A DNA stretch of 34,618 bases, taken from NCBI GenBank assembly GCA_046290815.1, contig JBKBUF010000037.1, positions 1 through 34,618 on the forward strand. Reading direction: 5' to 3'. This DNA comes from JBKBUF01 sp046290815. GTDB taxonomy: Bacteria > Bacteroidota > Bacteroidia > Cytophagales > Cytophagaceae. The notes beneath the pieces are model-generated. The model was not told the DNA's origin, did no database searches, and was given only the letters and a program-made list of their open reading frames with translations. Both the position numbers and the translations under genes were made by a program. The first letter of the stretch is position 1, and the number at the start of each line of letters is the position of its first letter. This document shows positions 16,816-24,272 of the stretch, in pieces.

Positions 16816-17751
16816 TCAATCAAGTTTAGGCAATGACTCTTCTATTTCTTTTCTCTTCTTTTCGTATTGAGCCGGCAATCGCAGGCTTTTACCAAGTTCA
16901 TTTACGCTTTCATCCACAGCAAATCCCGGATTATCAGTGGCTATTTCAAACAATACACCTCCTGGTTCCCTGAAGTATAATGAATAAAAATAATTCCTGT
17001 CAATTTTATGAGTAATATTAAATCCTGCCTGCAAAATTTTCTCACGCAATTGCATTTGAGTTTCTTCATCTTTCACTCTGAATGCCACATGATGCACTGT
17101 ACCACCTCCGTTTAAACCTTTTCTCTCGCCCGGTACCTCTACAAGATCTACTATGTTAGCTGTATCAATCGCATCAGTTCTAAATCTAAACCGGTTAACA
17201 TTTTCCTCTGCCAGTTTATACCCGAAAATATCTGTCAGAATAGCAGCCGTCTCTTTTATGGACGAAAGGGTAACAGATATATTATGAAATCCCTTGATGG
17301 CAATTTCTTTATTAACTTCCTTACTAACATAACCTTTCCGGTTATCAGTTGATTTTGGAATTATTAACTCCAGCTTCAATCCGTCCGGATCAAGGAAAGT
17401 GAGATATTGTTCCCCGAATTTTTCAGCAGGCTTATTATATGTGACATTAAACCTTTCAAACCTGTTGATCCAAAAATCAAAACTTCCTTCCGGTACAGAA
17501 TAACCTATTTCTGTTACCAGCCCTGTCCCTCTTTTTCCCTGGATAATTCCTTCCCATGGAAAGAATGTAAGTATAGTTCCGGGAGTACCCACTTCATTAC
17601 CAAAATAAAAATGATAGGTACCGGGATCGTCGAAGTTCACTGTCTTTTTGACCAGCTTTAAACCTAAAACCTTAGTGTAAAATTCCAGATTAGTTCTTGC
17701 AGAACCTGCAATAGCGGTGATATGGTGTATTCCTAATACCTGAGGTTTCAT
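16816..17751 (-). CDS. Ring-cleaving dioxygenase, VOC family (MhqO/MhqA-like)
   Basis: 311 aa with two VOC modules (about 1-135 and 152-290). It opens with the family signature LGIHHITAIAGSARTNLEFY. Probable Fe(II) ligands are His9/His10, His220/His221 in GGTVHHVAFRV and Glu269 in GGVLFEIATD. Close relatives (MhqO, MhqA, LinE type) are extradiol or hydroquinone dioxygenases acting on hydroquinones and catechols. The end AQYEKKRKEIEESLPKL is also typical of this branch. Second gene of the operon, 46 nt after the YceI gene and 3 nt before the esterase. Substrate preference cannot be read from sequence. Confidence 0.9.
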   Translation of the reverse strand: MKPQVLGIHHITAIAGSARTNLEFYTKVLGLKLVKKTVNFDDPGTYHFYFGNEVGTPGTILTFFPWEGIIQGKRGTGLVTEIGYSVPEGSFDFWINRFERFNVTYNKPAEKFGEQYLTFLDPDGLKLELIIPKSTDNRKGYVSKEVNKEIAIKGFHNISVTLSSIKETAAILTDIFGYKLAEENVNRFRFRTDAIDTANIVDLVEVPGERKGLNGGGTVHHVAFRVKDEETQMQLREKILQAGFNITHKIDRNYFYSLYFREPGGVLFEIATDNPGFAVDESVNELGKSLRLPAQYEKKRKEIEESLPKLD

Positions 17752-17797
17752 AATTGTATCTTTAAATAAAAATAATCATTAATAAAGGTTCAGGCAA

Positions 17798-18325
17798 TTA
17801 TGCCTGAACCAATTGAATTTCGGAATATATCTTCACTTCTTCACTCACAAGCACGCCACCTGTTTCCAGAGCAGCATTCCAGGTCAATCCGAAATCTTTT
17901 CTGTTAATATTTCCTGAAATAGAAAATCCGGCCTTTTTATTTCCCCAGGGATCTTTGGCCACTCCACCGAACTCAACATCCAGAGTAACCGGCTTTGTAA
18001 TTCCATGCATGGTGAGATTTCCGTACAATTTATCACCTTCAAACCTGGTGCTTTCAAACTTTAATTCAGGATACTTCTCCGCTTCAAAAAAGTCTGCGGA
18101 TTTCAGGTGCTGATCCCTTTGTTCACTTCCGGTATCTATAGAATTTACATCAGCTGAAAAAGAAATTTTGGCATCTTTAAAATCCTCATTATCTGTTTCT
18201 ACATGTACATCAAATTTCCTGAAATGACCCTTTACATTATTTATCATTAAATGTTTAACCCTGAATCCTACTTCGCTATGGGCGATGTCTTCTTTCCATT
18301 TTGTTAATACTTCGCTTGTCTTCAT
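17798..18325 (-). CDS. YceI family protein (cytoplasmic form)
   Basis: 175 aa, a complete YceI lipocalin-like barrel: WKEDIAHSEVGFRVKHLMIN at the start, KGHFRKFDVHV, HLKSADFFEAEKYPELKFES, LTMHGITKPVTLDVEF and FSISGNINRKDFGLTWN. YceI proteins bind isoprenoid quinones or other amphiphiles. E. coli YceI has a signal peptide; this one starts directly with the barrel and is predicted cytoplasmic. It is the first gene of the operon with the dioxygenase, esterase, cupin and pirin, and could bind a quinone substrate for them, which is inference. The upstream region carries TATCTTTG and two FNR-like boxes. Confidence 0.9.
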   Translation of the reverse strand: MKTSEVLTKWKEDIAHSEVGFRVKHLMINNVKGHFRKFDVHVETDNEDFKDAKISFSADVNSIDTGSEQRDQHLKSADFFEAEKYPELKFESTRFEGDKLYGNLTMHGITKPVTLDVEFGGVAKDPWGNKKAGFSISGNINRKDFGLTWNAALETGGVLVSEEVKIYSEIQLVQA

Positions 18326-18351
18326 AATTATATCTCGTTTAAATTATAACC

Positions 18352-18359
18352 CAAAGATA
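18352..18359 (-). promoter_or_regulatory. -7 promoter element for the YceI operon
   Basis: On the minus strand 18359-18352 reads TATCTTTG, a match to TAnnTTTG. No TTG/TTTG lies at the expected -33 distance, as would be expected of an activator-dependent promoter. Transcription would start near 18346, about 20 nt before the ATG. Confidence 0.5.
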
Positions 18360-18382
18360 AGGGAAAGCATTCCTGTAAAACA

Positions 18383-18396
18383 TTGATACAGATTAA
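18383..18396. promoter_or_regulatory. FNR/CRP-like box 1
   Basis: TTGATACAGATTAA differs from the FNR-type palindrome TTGAT-N4-ATCAA at one base. Its centre is about 43 nt upstream of the predicted start of the YceI operon, the class II activator position. Confidence 0.45.
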
Positions 18397-18405
18397 GAAA
18401 TAGTC

Positions 18406-18419
18406 TTGACTTAGATCAA
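18406..18419. promoter_or_regulatory. FNR/CRP-like box 2
   Basis: TTGACTTAGATCAA differs from TTGAT-N4-ATCAA at one base and is flanked by C and G that extend the dyad (CTTGA/TCAAG, 18405-18420). It lies 23 bp from box 1, in the space shared with the divergent FMN reductase gene. Confidence 0.5.
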
Positions 18420-18548
18420 GAAAGCAAAAAAGATTTGGGATACTCAATTAAATACTATTATTTCAAATTATGCCATTCTGAAAAGCAAAGTTTAACAATA
18501 ACAGTATATCAAAGTTCAACTAAACAGATCAATAACGATAACATTACT

Positions 18549-19196
18549 ATGAAAAACCCGGAAAATAACCCAGTAAAAATTCTTGTTTTTGCGGCCTCAT
18601 TACATAAAGGTTCCATCAATAAAAAGTTAGCAAAACTTGCAGCAAAGATTGTTGAAAACAATGGCGGTTTGGTTGACTTTGCTGAAATGAGTGAGTTTGA
18701 CGTCCCCTCATTCAATCAGGAATTAGAGCCTGAAGGTTTTCCTCAGGGAGCCAAAACCTTTCTTGAAAAATTAAAAGCCAATGATGCTTTCATTATAAGC
18801 AGTCCGGAATATAATTTTTCTATGCCCGGGGTATTAAAAAATGCCATTGACTGGGTTTCCCGGTTCAGGCCACAGCCTTTTAATGATAAACATGGTTTGT
18901 TGATGTCTGCCTCCCCTTCAATGGCCGGAGGAAACAGAGGCTTATGGGCACTAAGAATTCCATTAGAACATCTTGGAGCGAGACTATACCCACATATGTT
19001 TTCACTTGCTGCGGCTCATCAGGCCTTCAATGAGGATAACTCTCTTAACAATCCTACACTGGAAAAACGTTTTGAAGATAATATCAAAGCATTCATGGAA
19101 TTGGTGGAAGCTACAAAGCATTACCCTTGCATGAAGAAGCAATGGGTGGAGTTTCTGGGAGAGAAGCCCGATGATGTAATTGACAGGACAGAATAG
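18549..19196 (+). CDS. NAD(P)H-dependent FMN reductase / quinone reductase-like flavoprotein
   Basis: 215 aa flavodoxin-like protein of the FMN_red family (PF03358; compare ChrR, YieF, azoreductases). The phosphate-binding loop is FAASLHKGSINKKLA; the flavin and active-site segment is SSPEYNFSMPGVLKNAIDWVSR. An upstream in-frame TTG at 18435 would add 38 residues of low-complexity sequence; the ATG at 18549 starts MKNPENNPVKILVFAAS, a normal N-terminus, and is preferred. It faces the YceI/dioxygenase operon, with two FNR-like boxes between. A two-electron quinone reductase would feed hydroquinone to the ring-cleaving dioxygenase, so the two units could form one pathway; that link is inferred. 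Confidence 0.87.
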   Translation: MKNPENNPVKILVFAASLHKGSINKKLAKLAAKIVENNGGLVDFAEMSEFDVPSFNQELEPEGFPQGAKTFLEKLKANDAFIISSPEYNFSMPGVLKNAIDWVSRFRPQPFNDKHGLLMSASPSMAGGNRGLWALRIPLEHLGARLYPHMFSLAAAHQAFNEDNSLNNPTLEKRFEDNIKAFMELVEATKHYPCMKKQWVEFLGEKPDDVIDRTE

Positions 19197-19289
19197 ATTC
19201 TAAATAATAAATAAATGTCGCATCTGCTTTAATTCAGTTGCATATAACATTTGGATTGAGATTAAGTTATTATTACAAATAATAACCTC

Positions 19290-20420
19290 ATGAATAAATA
19301 CCATGAAGCTAAAGGAACCTTCATTCCCGATCAATTCAATTCTATATATAGTCAGGTCATAAATGAAATAAAAGATTATGCAATCTTTATGATGGATAGA
19401 GAAGGCAAAATCACTACATGGAATGAGGGATGTATAAGAATTAAACAATATAAAGCGGATGAAACTGTTGGTAAATATTATGATTTTCTTTTTATAGAAG
19501 AAGATCAGAAAAGTAATAAACCACAACAAGAATTAGACCATGCATCGAAACATGGAAGATATGAATCTGAATTCTGGCGAAGAAAGAAAGATGGTTCCCT
19601 TTTCTGGGCACACGTTGTTCTAACTGCAATACATGATAACGATGGAAAAGTAATTGGCTTCACAAAAATTACCGGCGATCTTACTGACAAAAAAAAGAAA
19701 GAAGATGAACTATATCAAAGGACAGAGCAATTAATTAAAATCAATGCAGATTTAGAAAACTTTGTTTTGTCAGCTTCTCATGATTTAAAAGGACCGCTGG
19801 CGAATATTGAAGGATTAGTCAATAACCTTGATCAGGAATTGACAGAAGATGAATACCAGGAAATAAAGGAAATGCTAAAGTTGTCTGTTAAAAAATTTCA
19901 AACAACTCTGAATGAATTAACCAATATTGCACATCAGCAAAAAAAGCAATTTGAGCTTAAAACTGAGGAACAGGTTTCATTTTTAGAAGTCCTTGAAGAT
20001 GTACGATACAGTATAGCAGACGAAGTAGCTGATACTTGTCCCGATATTAAAACTGAATTCAGCATTCCTCAGATAACATTTTCCAAAGTAGCACTCAGGA
20101 GCATCATTCATAACTTAATTACCAATTCCATTAAATACAGAGACCATGGAAGGGATTGTCAAATTACAGTTAAGTCAGAAAAGGAAAATAATAATATTAT
20201 CCTTACAGTAAAAGACAATGGAATGGGAATGAAGCCCGGATACAAAGAGAATGTTTTTCAAAAATATCATAGACTGGAAGAAAATACAGAGGGTATAGAA
20301 GGAACCGGTGTGGGTTTGTACCTTGTAAAAAGGATTGTAGATAGTACAAATGGCAAAATTGAAGTTGAAAGCACCTTAGGTGTTGGATCAACTTTTAGGA
20401 TCATCTTTCCCATAAATTGA
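19290..20420 (+). CDS. PAS-domain histidine kinase (cytoplasmic)
   Basis: 376 aa with no membrane segment. A PAS domain (~20-135: IFMMDREGKITTWNEGCIRI, then EFWRRKKDGSLFWAHVV in the PAC part) is followed by a coiled-coil linker, a HisKA-type helix with phospho-acceptor His164 (SASHDLKGPLANIE), and an ATPase domain: N box HNLITNSIKYR (~274-284), G1 DNGMGM (~309), F box NVFQKYHRL and G2 GTGVGLYLV (~338). All catalytic boxes are intact. No response regulator lies nearby, so it is an orphan. It begins 93 nt after the FMN reductase gene with no terminator between. The signal sensed by PAS is unknown. Directly downstream lies the wreck of another kinase. Confidence 0.9.
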   Translation: MNKYHEAKGTFIPDQFNSIYSQVINEIKDYAIFMMDREGKITTWNEGCIRIKQYKADETVGKYYDFLFIEEDQKSNKPQQELDHASKHGRYESEFWRRKKDGSLFWAHVVLTAIHDNDGKVIGFTKITGDLTDKKKKEDELYQRTEQLIKINADLENFVLSASHDLKGPLANIEGLVNNLDQELTEDEYQEIKEMLKLSVKKFQTTLNELTNIAHQQKKQFELKTEEQVSFLEVLEDVRYSIADEVADTCPDIKTEFSIPQITFSKVALRSIIHNLITNSIKYRDHGRDCQITVKSEKENNNIILTVKDNGMGMKPGYKENVFQKYHRLEENTEGIEGTGVGLYLVKRIVDSTNGKIEVESTLGVGSTFRIIFPIN

Positions 20421-20424
20421 CTGA

Positions 20425-20901
20425 TTCCTATTACAATCTGCAAGGGATGCCAGGAAAGTAAAAGAAACAATAAATTTAAATGAGATAACACAGGATGTAA
20501 TCAAAATATTGAATCCACCAGCAAATATAAAATTTTACATACAGCACAATTTACCAATTGTAAGGTATCACAGAATATCACTTTTGCAGGTTTTGCAAAA
20601 CATAATAGGGAACTCCATTAAATTTATGAATTAGGAAGAAGGCCAGATAAAAATCGGCGTAGAGGATAAGGGTAAATTTTTTCAGATATGTGTCACTGAC
20701 AATGGTCCTGGAATTAATTCTGAAAAATTAGGATCTATTTTTAAACTTTTTGAAGTTTCTCATAAAAATCAAAAAATTAACAGCCATGGAATCGGATTAT
20801 CCATAGTGAAAAATATTATCGAAGAAAATGGAGGAAAAATATGGGTAGAAAGCATTCCCGAAGAGGAAACAAAATTTTTCTTCACAATACCTAAAGAATA
20901 G
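20425..20901 (+). pseudogene. Remnant of a second histidine kinase (dimerisation end plus ATPase domain, in-frame stop)
   Basis: One frame from 20425 to 20901 encodes the C-terminal part of a kinase: KVKETINLNEITQDVIKIL, then N box LLQVLQNIIGNSIKFMN, an amber stop at 20632-20634, then EEGQIKIGVEDKG, G1 VTDNGPGINS, F box IFKLFEV, G2 SHGIGLSIVKNII and the end KFFFTIPKE. Relatives usually have a Lys or similar before EEG, so a single change such as AAG to TAG could explain the stop. The phospho-acceptor His and all sensor domains are missing, since the frame begins just after the stop of the intact kinase. It is not a duplicate of that kinase; the sequences differ clearly. Confidence 0.85.
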
Positions 20902-20979
20902 TGCGGGAAATCAAATTTTTAAACAAAACTATACATTAGCTGTTCAAAGGTGAGATAAACTTTAAAACAATTAATGTAT

Positions 20980-21657
20980 ATGAAAAAAGATTATTCTAAA
21001 GCAGTTTTACTGCTATTTTCCCTTGGATTCATCCCTGTAATTTTTGTTTCATGTGAAAACGCAAATTCAGGGGAAAATCCAAAATTGGAAGCTGCCGTAA
21101 TTAACATAGAACAGCAAAGCTTTCCAAAAGCTTCAGATGTAATTAAAAACTGGCCTGAAAAACAAAGAAAGGCTGCTCAGGAATTAATTCAAAAATATGG
21201 TGAACCTACCGCAGTCAGCTCTGAAATGATCTCATGGGAAAATAATGGTAACTGGAAAAGAACAATTGTTTATAAAGAAGAAGTTACTCATAATTTTCCA
21301 ATGCCGCATGCAGACTTTGTTGAACAGGTTATTGATTATAAAGCTCCACTTGAGAAATATGATGAAATCGCAATGTATGATGGAAGTGTATTATTGGACA
21401 GAACTAAAGGGGAGATGGCAGCCAGATGCGACAAAGAAGCAATGAACTACCTTGCAATAAACCTGGCCCATGAAGTGGCAACAGGGAAAAAGTCTGTTAG
21501 TGATGCAAGAAATATATATGCCAGGACAGCAATGGCATTTATGAAGGGAGAAAAACCTGAGTATACACAATCGTTTCAATTCCAGCTCCCGACAGGGAAC
21601 ACAGCAGATCCTGATAAACAAATGAAGATGGAAGACAAAAAGGTAGGAATGAAATAA
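20980..21657 (+). CDS. Lipoprotein of unknown function
   Basis: 225 aa from the ATG at 20980 (MKKDYSKAVLLLF); an ATG two codons earlier (20974) is also possible. The lipobox is IFVSCEN. After a short linker comes a soluble domain with VIKNWPEKQRKAAQELIQKYGEP, MISWENNGNWKRTIVYKEE and DFVEQVIDYKAPLEKYDEI, and then helical sequence (MNYLAINLAHEVATGKKSVSDARNIY in two parts). I have seen similar lipoproteins in Bacteroidota but cannot name a domain. The tail is polar. No close partner gene; upstream is the kinase remnant and downstream a decayed region. Confidence 0.75.
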   Translation: MKKDYSKAVLLLFSLGFIPVIFVSCENANSGENPKLEAAVINIEQQSFPKASDVIKNWPEKQRKAAQELIQKYGEPTAVSSEMISWENNGNWKRTIVYKEEVTHNFPMPHADFVEQVIDYKAPLEKYDEIAMYDGSVLLDRTKGEMAARCDKEAMNYLAINLAHEVATGKKSVSDARNIYARTAMAFMKGEKPEYTQSFQFQLPTGNTADPDKQMKMEDKKVGMK

Positions 21658-21805
21658 GATATTCAAATAACAGGACGAAAGTAATTAAAACTTTTGTCCT
21701 GTTAAAATTATCCTATGTGGTTATCATAACTCTCCTGTTATTTCTTTTTCAATCAAAATAAATACTGTGTAAGCTTAAATAAACCCTGTTTGGAAAACAT
21801 TCGTA

Positions 21806-22034
21806 TTACTTAGAAGATTTCCTTTCCAACACTTTTTTCAAAGCCTCAGCATCCGCAAGATCCTTAAAAGTATTCAATGCGGTTTTATTTGCTATAAGAT
21901 CCTTAATGCTGATGGCATATAAAGAAACATCCTCTATTGAGAAAAATTTACTGCGTATCCACCCAATAAAAATTATTCAACCTGGTGCGCATTTAATACA
22001 CGAATAAAATCAAGATATTCTTTAGGAAGATACG
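21806..22034 (-). pseudogene. Decayed nucleotidyltransferase (MNT-like) gene
   Basis: Two fragments survive. The first (22034 downward) reads LPKEYLDFIRVLNAHQVE, stop, FLLGGYAVNF, which matches the start of small Bacteroidota nucleotidyltransferases whose catalytic region begins (Y/F)LLVGGYAVxxHG. The second, in another frame, reads SIEDVSLYAISIKDLIANKT followed by ALNTFKDLADAEALKK to a stop at 21806, matching their C-terminus (SLKDLIxNKxA...KDLxDxExL). The ~100 residues between, including the catalytic Asp pair, are gone. This is a stop plus a large internal deletion. The intact family is toxin- or abortive-infection-like in part, but this copy cannot function. Confidence 0.75.
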
Positions 22035-22214
22035 TCAGGACCTTTTAATTACTTGAATTTTCTTAACCATTGGATTATTGTAAGATTCACCATAATGAAC
22101 CTTACGCATATTTTCCAAATGCTTTAATCTTTCTAAAGGCGTTAAATTAAGGAAGTATTCAAAATCCTCTTGTTTAGCCTTTTCAAAACTGATTTTACGG
22201 AGTATTTTCTTTAT
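22035..22214 (-). pseudogene. Small partner protein of the nucleotidyltransferase, start codon lost
   Basis: A 59-codon frame reads KKILRKISFEKAKQEDFEYF followed by LNLTPLERLKHLENMRKVHY, and ends at TGA 22035. Short proteins with the EDFEYFLNLTPxERL pattern are found directly upstream of such nucleotidyltransferases in Bacteroidota. No ATG opens this frame; the codon at the natural start (22214-22212) is ATA, one base from ATG, with a stop shortly upstream. The simplest reading is loss of the start codon, in line with the decay of the neighbouring gene. Initiation at ATA is rare but not impossible. Confidence 0.6.
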
Positions 22215-22278
22215 GTTTATTGAGACTTATTATTGTATATAACAAAATATACAAATTAATAAGATCATTTAAACGAAA

Positions 22279-22304
22279 AAAGCTACCCTGTTTAGAGTAG
22301 CTTT
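22279..22304 (-). terminator. Orphan terminator-like hairpin
   Basis: An 8-bp stem AAAGCTAC/GTAGCTTT (22279-22286 and 22297-22304) has a 10-nt loop. On the minus strand it is followed by a run of T, so it looks like a terminator for minus-strand transcription, yet no minus-strand gene lies upstream. The sequence from there to about 22380 has no recognisable gene. It may be what is left of a lost gene. Confidence 0.45.
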
Positions 22305-22422
22305 CGTAGCCCTAAAGATACTAAAGCCCAACCAGGAAGTCAAAGACGTACTTCTTTTCCAGGAATTGAGTCCCTATAAATATATTAACACATTATAAAT
22401 CAAATGATGGTATTAGGATATC

Positions 22423-22462
22423 AAAACTATTCAAGTATTTTATTGATTAGTTTAATAGTTTT
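22423..22462. promoter_or_regulatory. Inverted repeat over the sulfur-operon promoter (candidate ArsR operator)
   Basis: AAAACTATT (22423-22431) and AATAGTTTT (22454-22462) form a perfect 9-bp inverted repeat with a 22-nt spacer. The arms flank the -33 element, and the right arm ends 3 nt before the -7 element. Binding here by the ArsR-type product of the first gene would block the promoter. Confidence 0.55.
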
Positions 22463-22473
22463 ACTTATCTTTG
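22443..22473 (+). promoter_or_regulatory. Promoter of the sulfane-sulfur operon
   Basis: TTG (22443-22445), a 20-nt spacer, then TATCTTTG (22466-22473) matches the Bacteroidota promoter consensus. The ATG of the first gene is only 5 nt after the -7 element, so the message probably starts at or very near the start codon (leaderless). Confidence 0.7.
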
Positions 22474-22477
22474 AATC

Positions 22478-23143
22478 ATGAAAGATAAAAGAGAATTCAA
22501 AGACAAGTTATTCGGAGAACTAGCTCGTATCTCCGGTGCACTTAGTAATGCTCGCCGGCTTGAAATAATAGACCTTTTGTGTCAAGGAGAGAAAACCGTT
22601 GAGAAGATATCAGTATCTACAAACATGTCTATTGCCAATACCTCCCAGCATTTACAAGTTCTGAAAGCCGGAAATCTTGTAGAAATCAGAAGGGAAGGAA
22701 ATTTTATCTTTTACCGGATTTCAGATGAAAAAGTAATACAAATTTGGAATCTCCTAAGACTCTTAGGAACAGAAAGGATGGCTGAAATTGAAAAGGTAGT
22801 AAAGGATTTCAGGTCAAAAAAAGAGGTTTTTGAGTCAATTAACATTGACCAGCTCCTATTGAAGATGAAGGAAGAAAATGTCATGGTTATAGATGTAAGA
22901 CCTGAAGATGAATTCTTGTCCGGCCATATTAAAGGTGCGGTTTCTATTCCAATAGATCAACTTGAATCAAGATTAAAGCTCCTCCCAAAGAATCAGAAAA
23001 TTGTAGCATACTGCCGTGGGCCCTTCTGTGTGTTCGCCGATGAAGCTGTACAAATCCTGAAAAAGAAAAAGTTTAGTGCAATAAGATTGGAGGAAGGATT
23101 TGCGGATTGGAAATTAAAAGGATTACCAGTGGTAGTAAAATAA
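22478..23143 (+). CDS. ArsR-family repressor fused to a rhodanese domain
   Basis: 221 aa. Residues ~12-98 form an ArsR/SmtB winged helix (ALSNARRLEIIDLL, recognition helix in NMSIANTSQHLQVLKAGNLV, wing RREGNFIFYRIS). Residues ~120-220 form a rhodanese domain (VMVIDVRPEDEFLSGHIKGA) with active loop YCRGPFC, giving Cys179 and Cys184. The classic metal-binding CxC of ArsR is absent. In this architecture the rhodanese thiols probably sense persulfide or sulfane sulfur and relieve DNA binding. First gene of the operon, 9 nt before the next, with an inverted repeat over its promoter that suits autoregulation. Family certain; the sensing model is inferred from the known behaviour of thiol-based sulfur regulators. 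Confidence 0.88.
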   Translation: MKDKREFKDKLFGELARISGALSNARRLEIIDLLCQGEKTVEKISVSTNMSIANTSQHLQVLKAGNLVEIRREGNFIFYRISDEKVIQIWNLLRLLGTERMAEIEKVVKDFRSKKEVFESINIDQLLLKMKEENVMVIDVRPEDEFLSGHIKGAVSIPIDQLESRLKLLPKNQKIVAYCRGPFCVFADEAVQILKKKKFSAIRLEEGFADWKLKGLPVVVK

Positions 23144-23152
23144 AAATATACT

Positions 23153-24262
23153 ATGGACAATAAAGATCTTAATGTGAAAGCCGATGCCTTAAGGAAGATG
23201 CTTGAAGAAAAGCAGAATGTATTCATTCTTGATGTCAGACCTCAAGAACAAAGAGAGGAATGGCAAATTCCCGGTAGCGAACATCTAGATGCTTATAAGC
23301 GTTTGAATGTAGGTGATCCAACTGTCTTAAATGAAATTGACATTCCTAAAGATATTCCTGTAATTACCGTTTGTGCTGCCGGAAGAACCAGCCAGATCGC
23401 TGCTAATGAACTTCGAAAAATGGGCTTTGAGGCCTATTCACTTGAAGGGGGAATGAAAGCATGGTCTTTAGCCTGGAATACCGCAGAAGTTAACGAAGGA
23501 GATTTGACGATTACACAAGTAAGAAGGACAGGAAAGGGCTGTCTATCTTATGTTCTTGGTTCAGGAAAAGAGGCGATAGTTATAGACGCCTCGCTTGATC
23601 CGGAAGTATATATTCAAATCGCAAAAAACAAAGGGTGGGAAATAAAATACGTCCTTGATACTCATGTGCACGCTGATCACCTTTCACGAACCCGTAAGCT
23701 TTCTGAACTAACCGGAGCCAAGCTATTCATGCCGGATCAACAAAAGCTTCAATATCCTTTTACTAAGATATTTGAAGGAGATGTATTAAAGTTTGGAAAA
23801 TCAGAATTAAAAACCTTGTCCACTCCTGGCCATACTGTGGATAGTTCATCCTATTTGATAAATGAAAAGTTTTTATTGACAGGCGACACACTTTTCACTG
23901 ACGGAGTGGGGAGGCCAGATTTAAAAGCCAGCGAGGAAGAAGCCATTAAGAGAGCTTCATTGTTATATAAGTCTTTACAAAGGATAATAATGCTACCTAC
24001 TGATACAATAGTTCTTCCAGGACATATTAGTAAACCTGTTGAATTCGACCAGTCAATAATTGGAGAAAATCTGGAAGAGATTAAGAATAAAGTAAGTTCG
24101 CTTAAGCTTTCTGAAGAGGACTTCATTAAGACTATACTTTCAAAAATACCACCCACACCTCCTAATTACTTAAAAGTAGTTGAAGTAAATCTTGTAGGTG
24201 ATATAACCAATGTAGATCCAGGAGATCTTGAAGCCGGAGCTAACCGTTGTGCAATATCTTAA
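23153..24262 (+). CDS. Rhodanese-MBL fusion, persulfide dioxygenase (ETHE1-like)
   Basis: 369 aa. An N-terminal rhodanese (~8-108) has VCAAGRTS with Cys74. A C-terminal metallo-beta-lactamase domain (~118-365) has THVHADHLSR (His171, His173, Asp175, His176), STPGHTVDSSS (His227), LTGDTLFTDGVGRPDL (Asp245) and LPGH (His291). The GDTLF...GR motif and the mononuclear Fe(II) site mark the ETHE1 branch, which oxidises glutathione persulfide or similar to sulfite. Known fusions such as bacterial PRF place the rhodanese after the MBL; here it comes first. The pair would turn persulfide into sulfite and thiosulfate. Second gene of the operon, 10 nt before the DsrE-like gene. Confidence 0.9.
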   Translation: MDNKDLNVKADALRKMLEEKQNVFILDVRPQEQREEWQIPGSEHLDAYKRLNVGDPTVLNEIDIPKDIPVITVCAAGRTSQIAANELRKMGFEAYSLEGGMKAWSLAWNTAEVNEGDLTITQVRRTGKGCLSYVLGSGKEAIVIDASLDPEVYIQIAKNKGWEIKYVLDTHVHADHLSRTRKLSELTGAKLFMPDQQKLQYPFTKIFEGDVLKFGKSELKTLSTPGHTVDSSSYLINEKFLLTGDTLFTDGVGRPDLKASEEEAIKRASLLYKSLQRIIMLPTDTIVLPGHISKPVEFDQSIIGENLEEIKNKVSSLKLSEEDFIKTILSKIPPTPPNYLKVVEVNLVGDITNVDPGDLEAGANRCAIS

Positions 24263-24272
24263 CCTTTATAAC

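Noticed and set aside
18435..18548. TTG start adding 38 residues to the FMN reductase
   Set aside because: The extension is unlike the flavodoxin fold and runs through the regulatory region; the ATG at 18549 gives a normal N-terminus.
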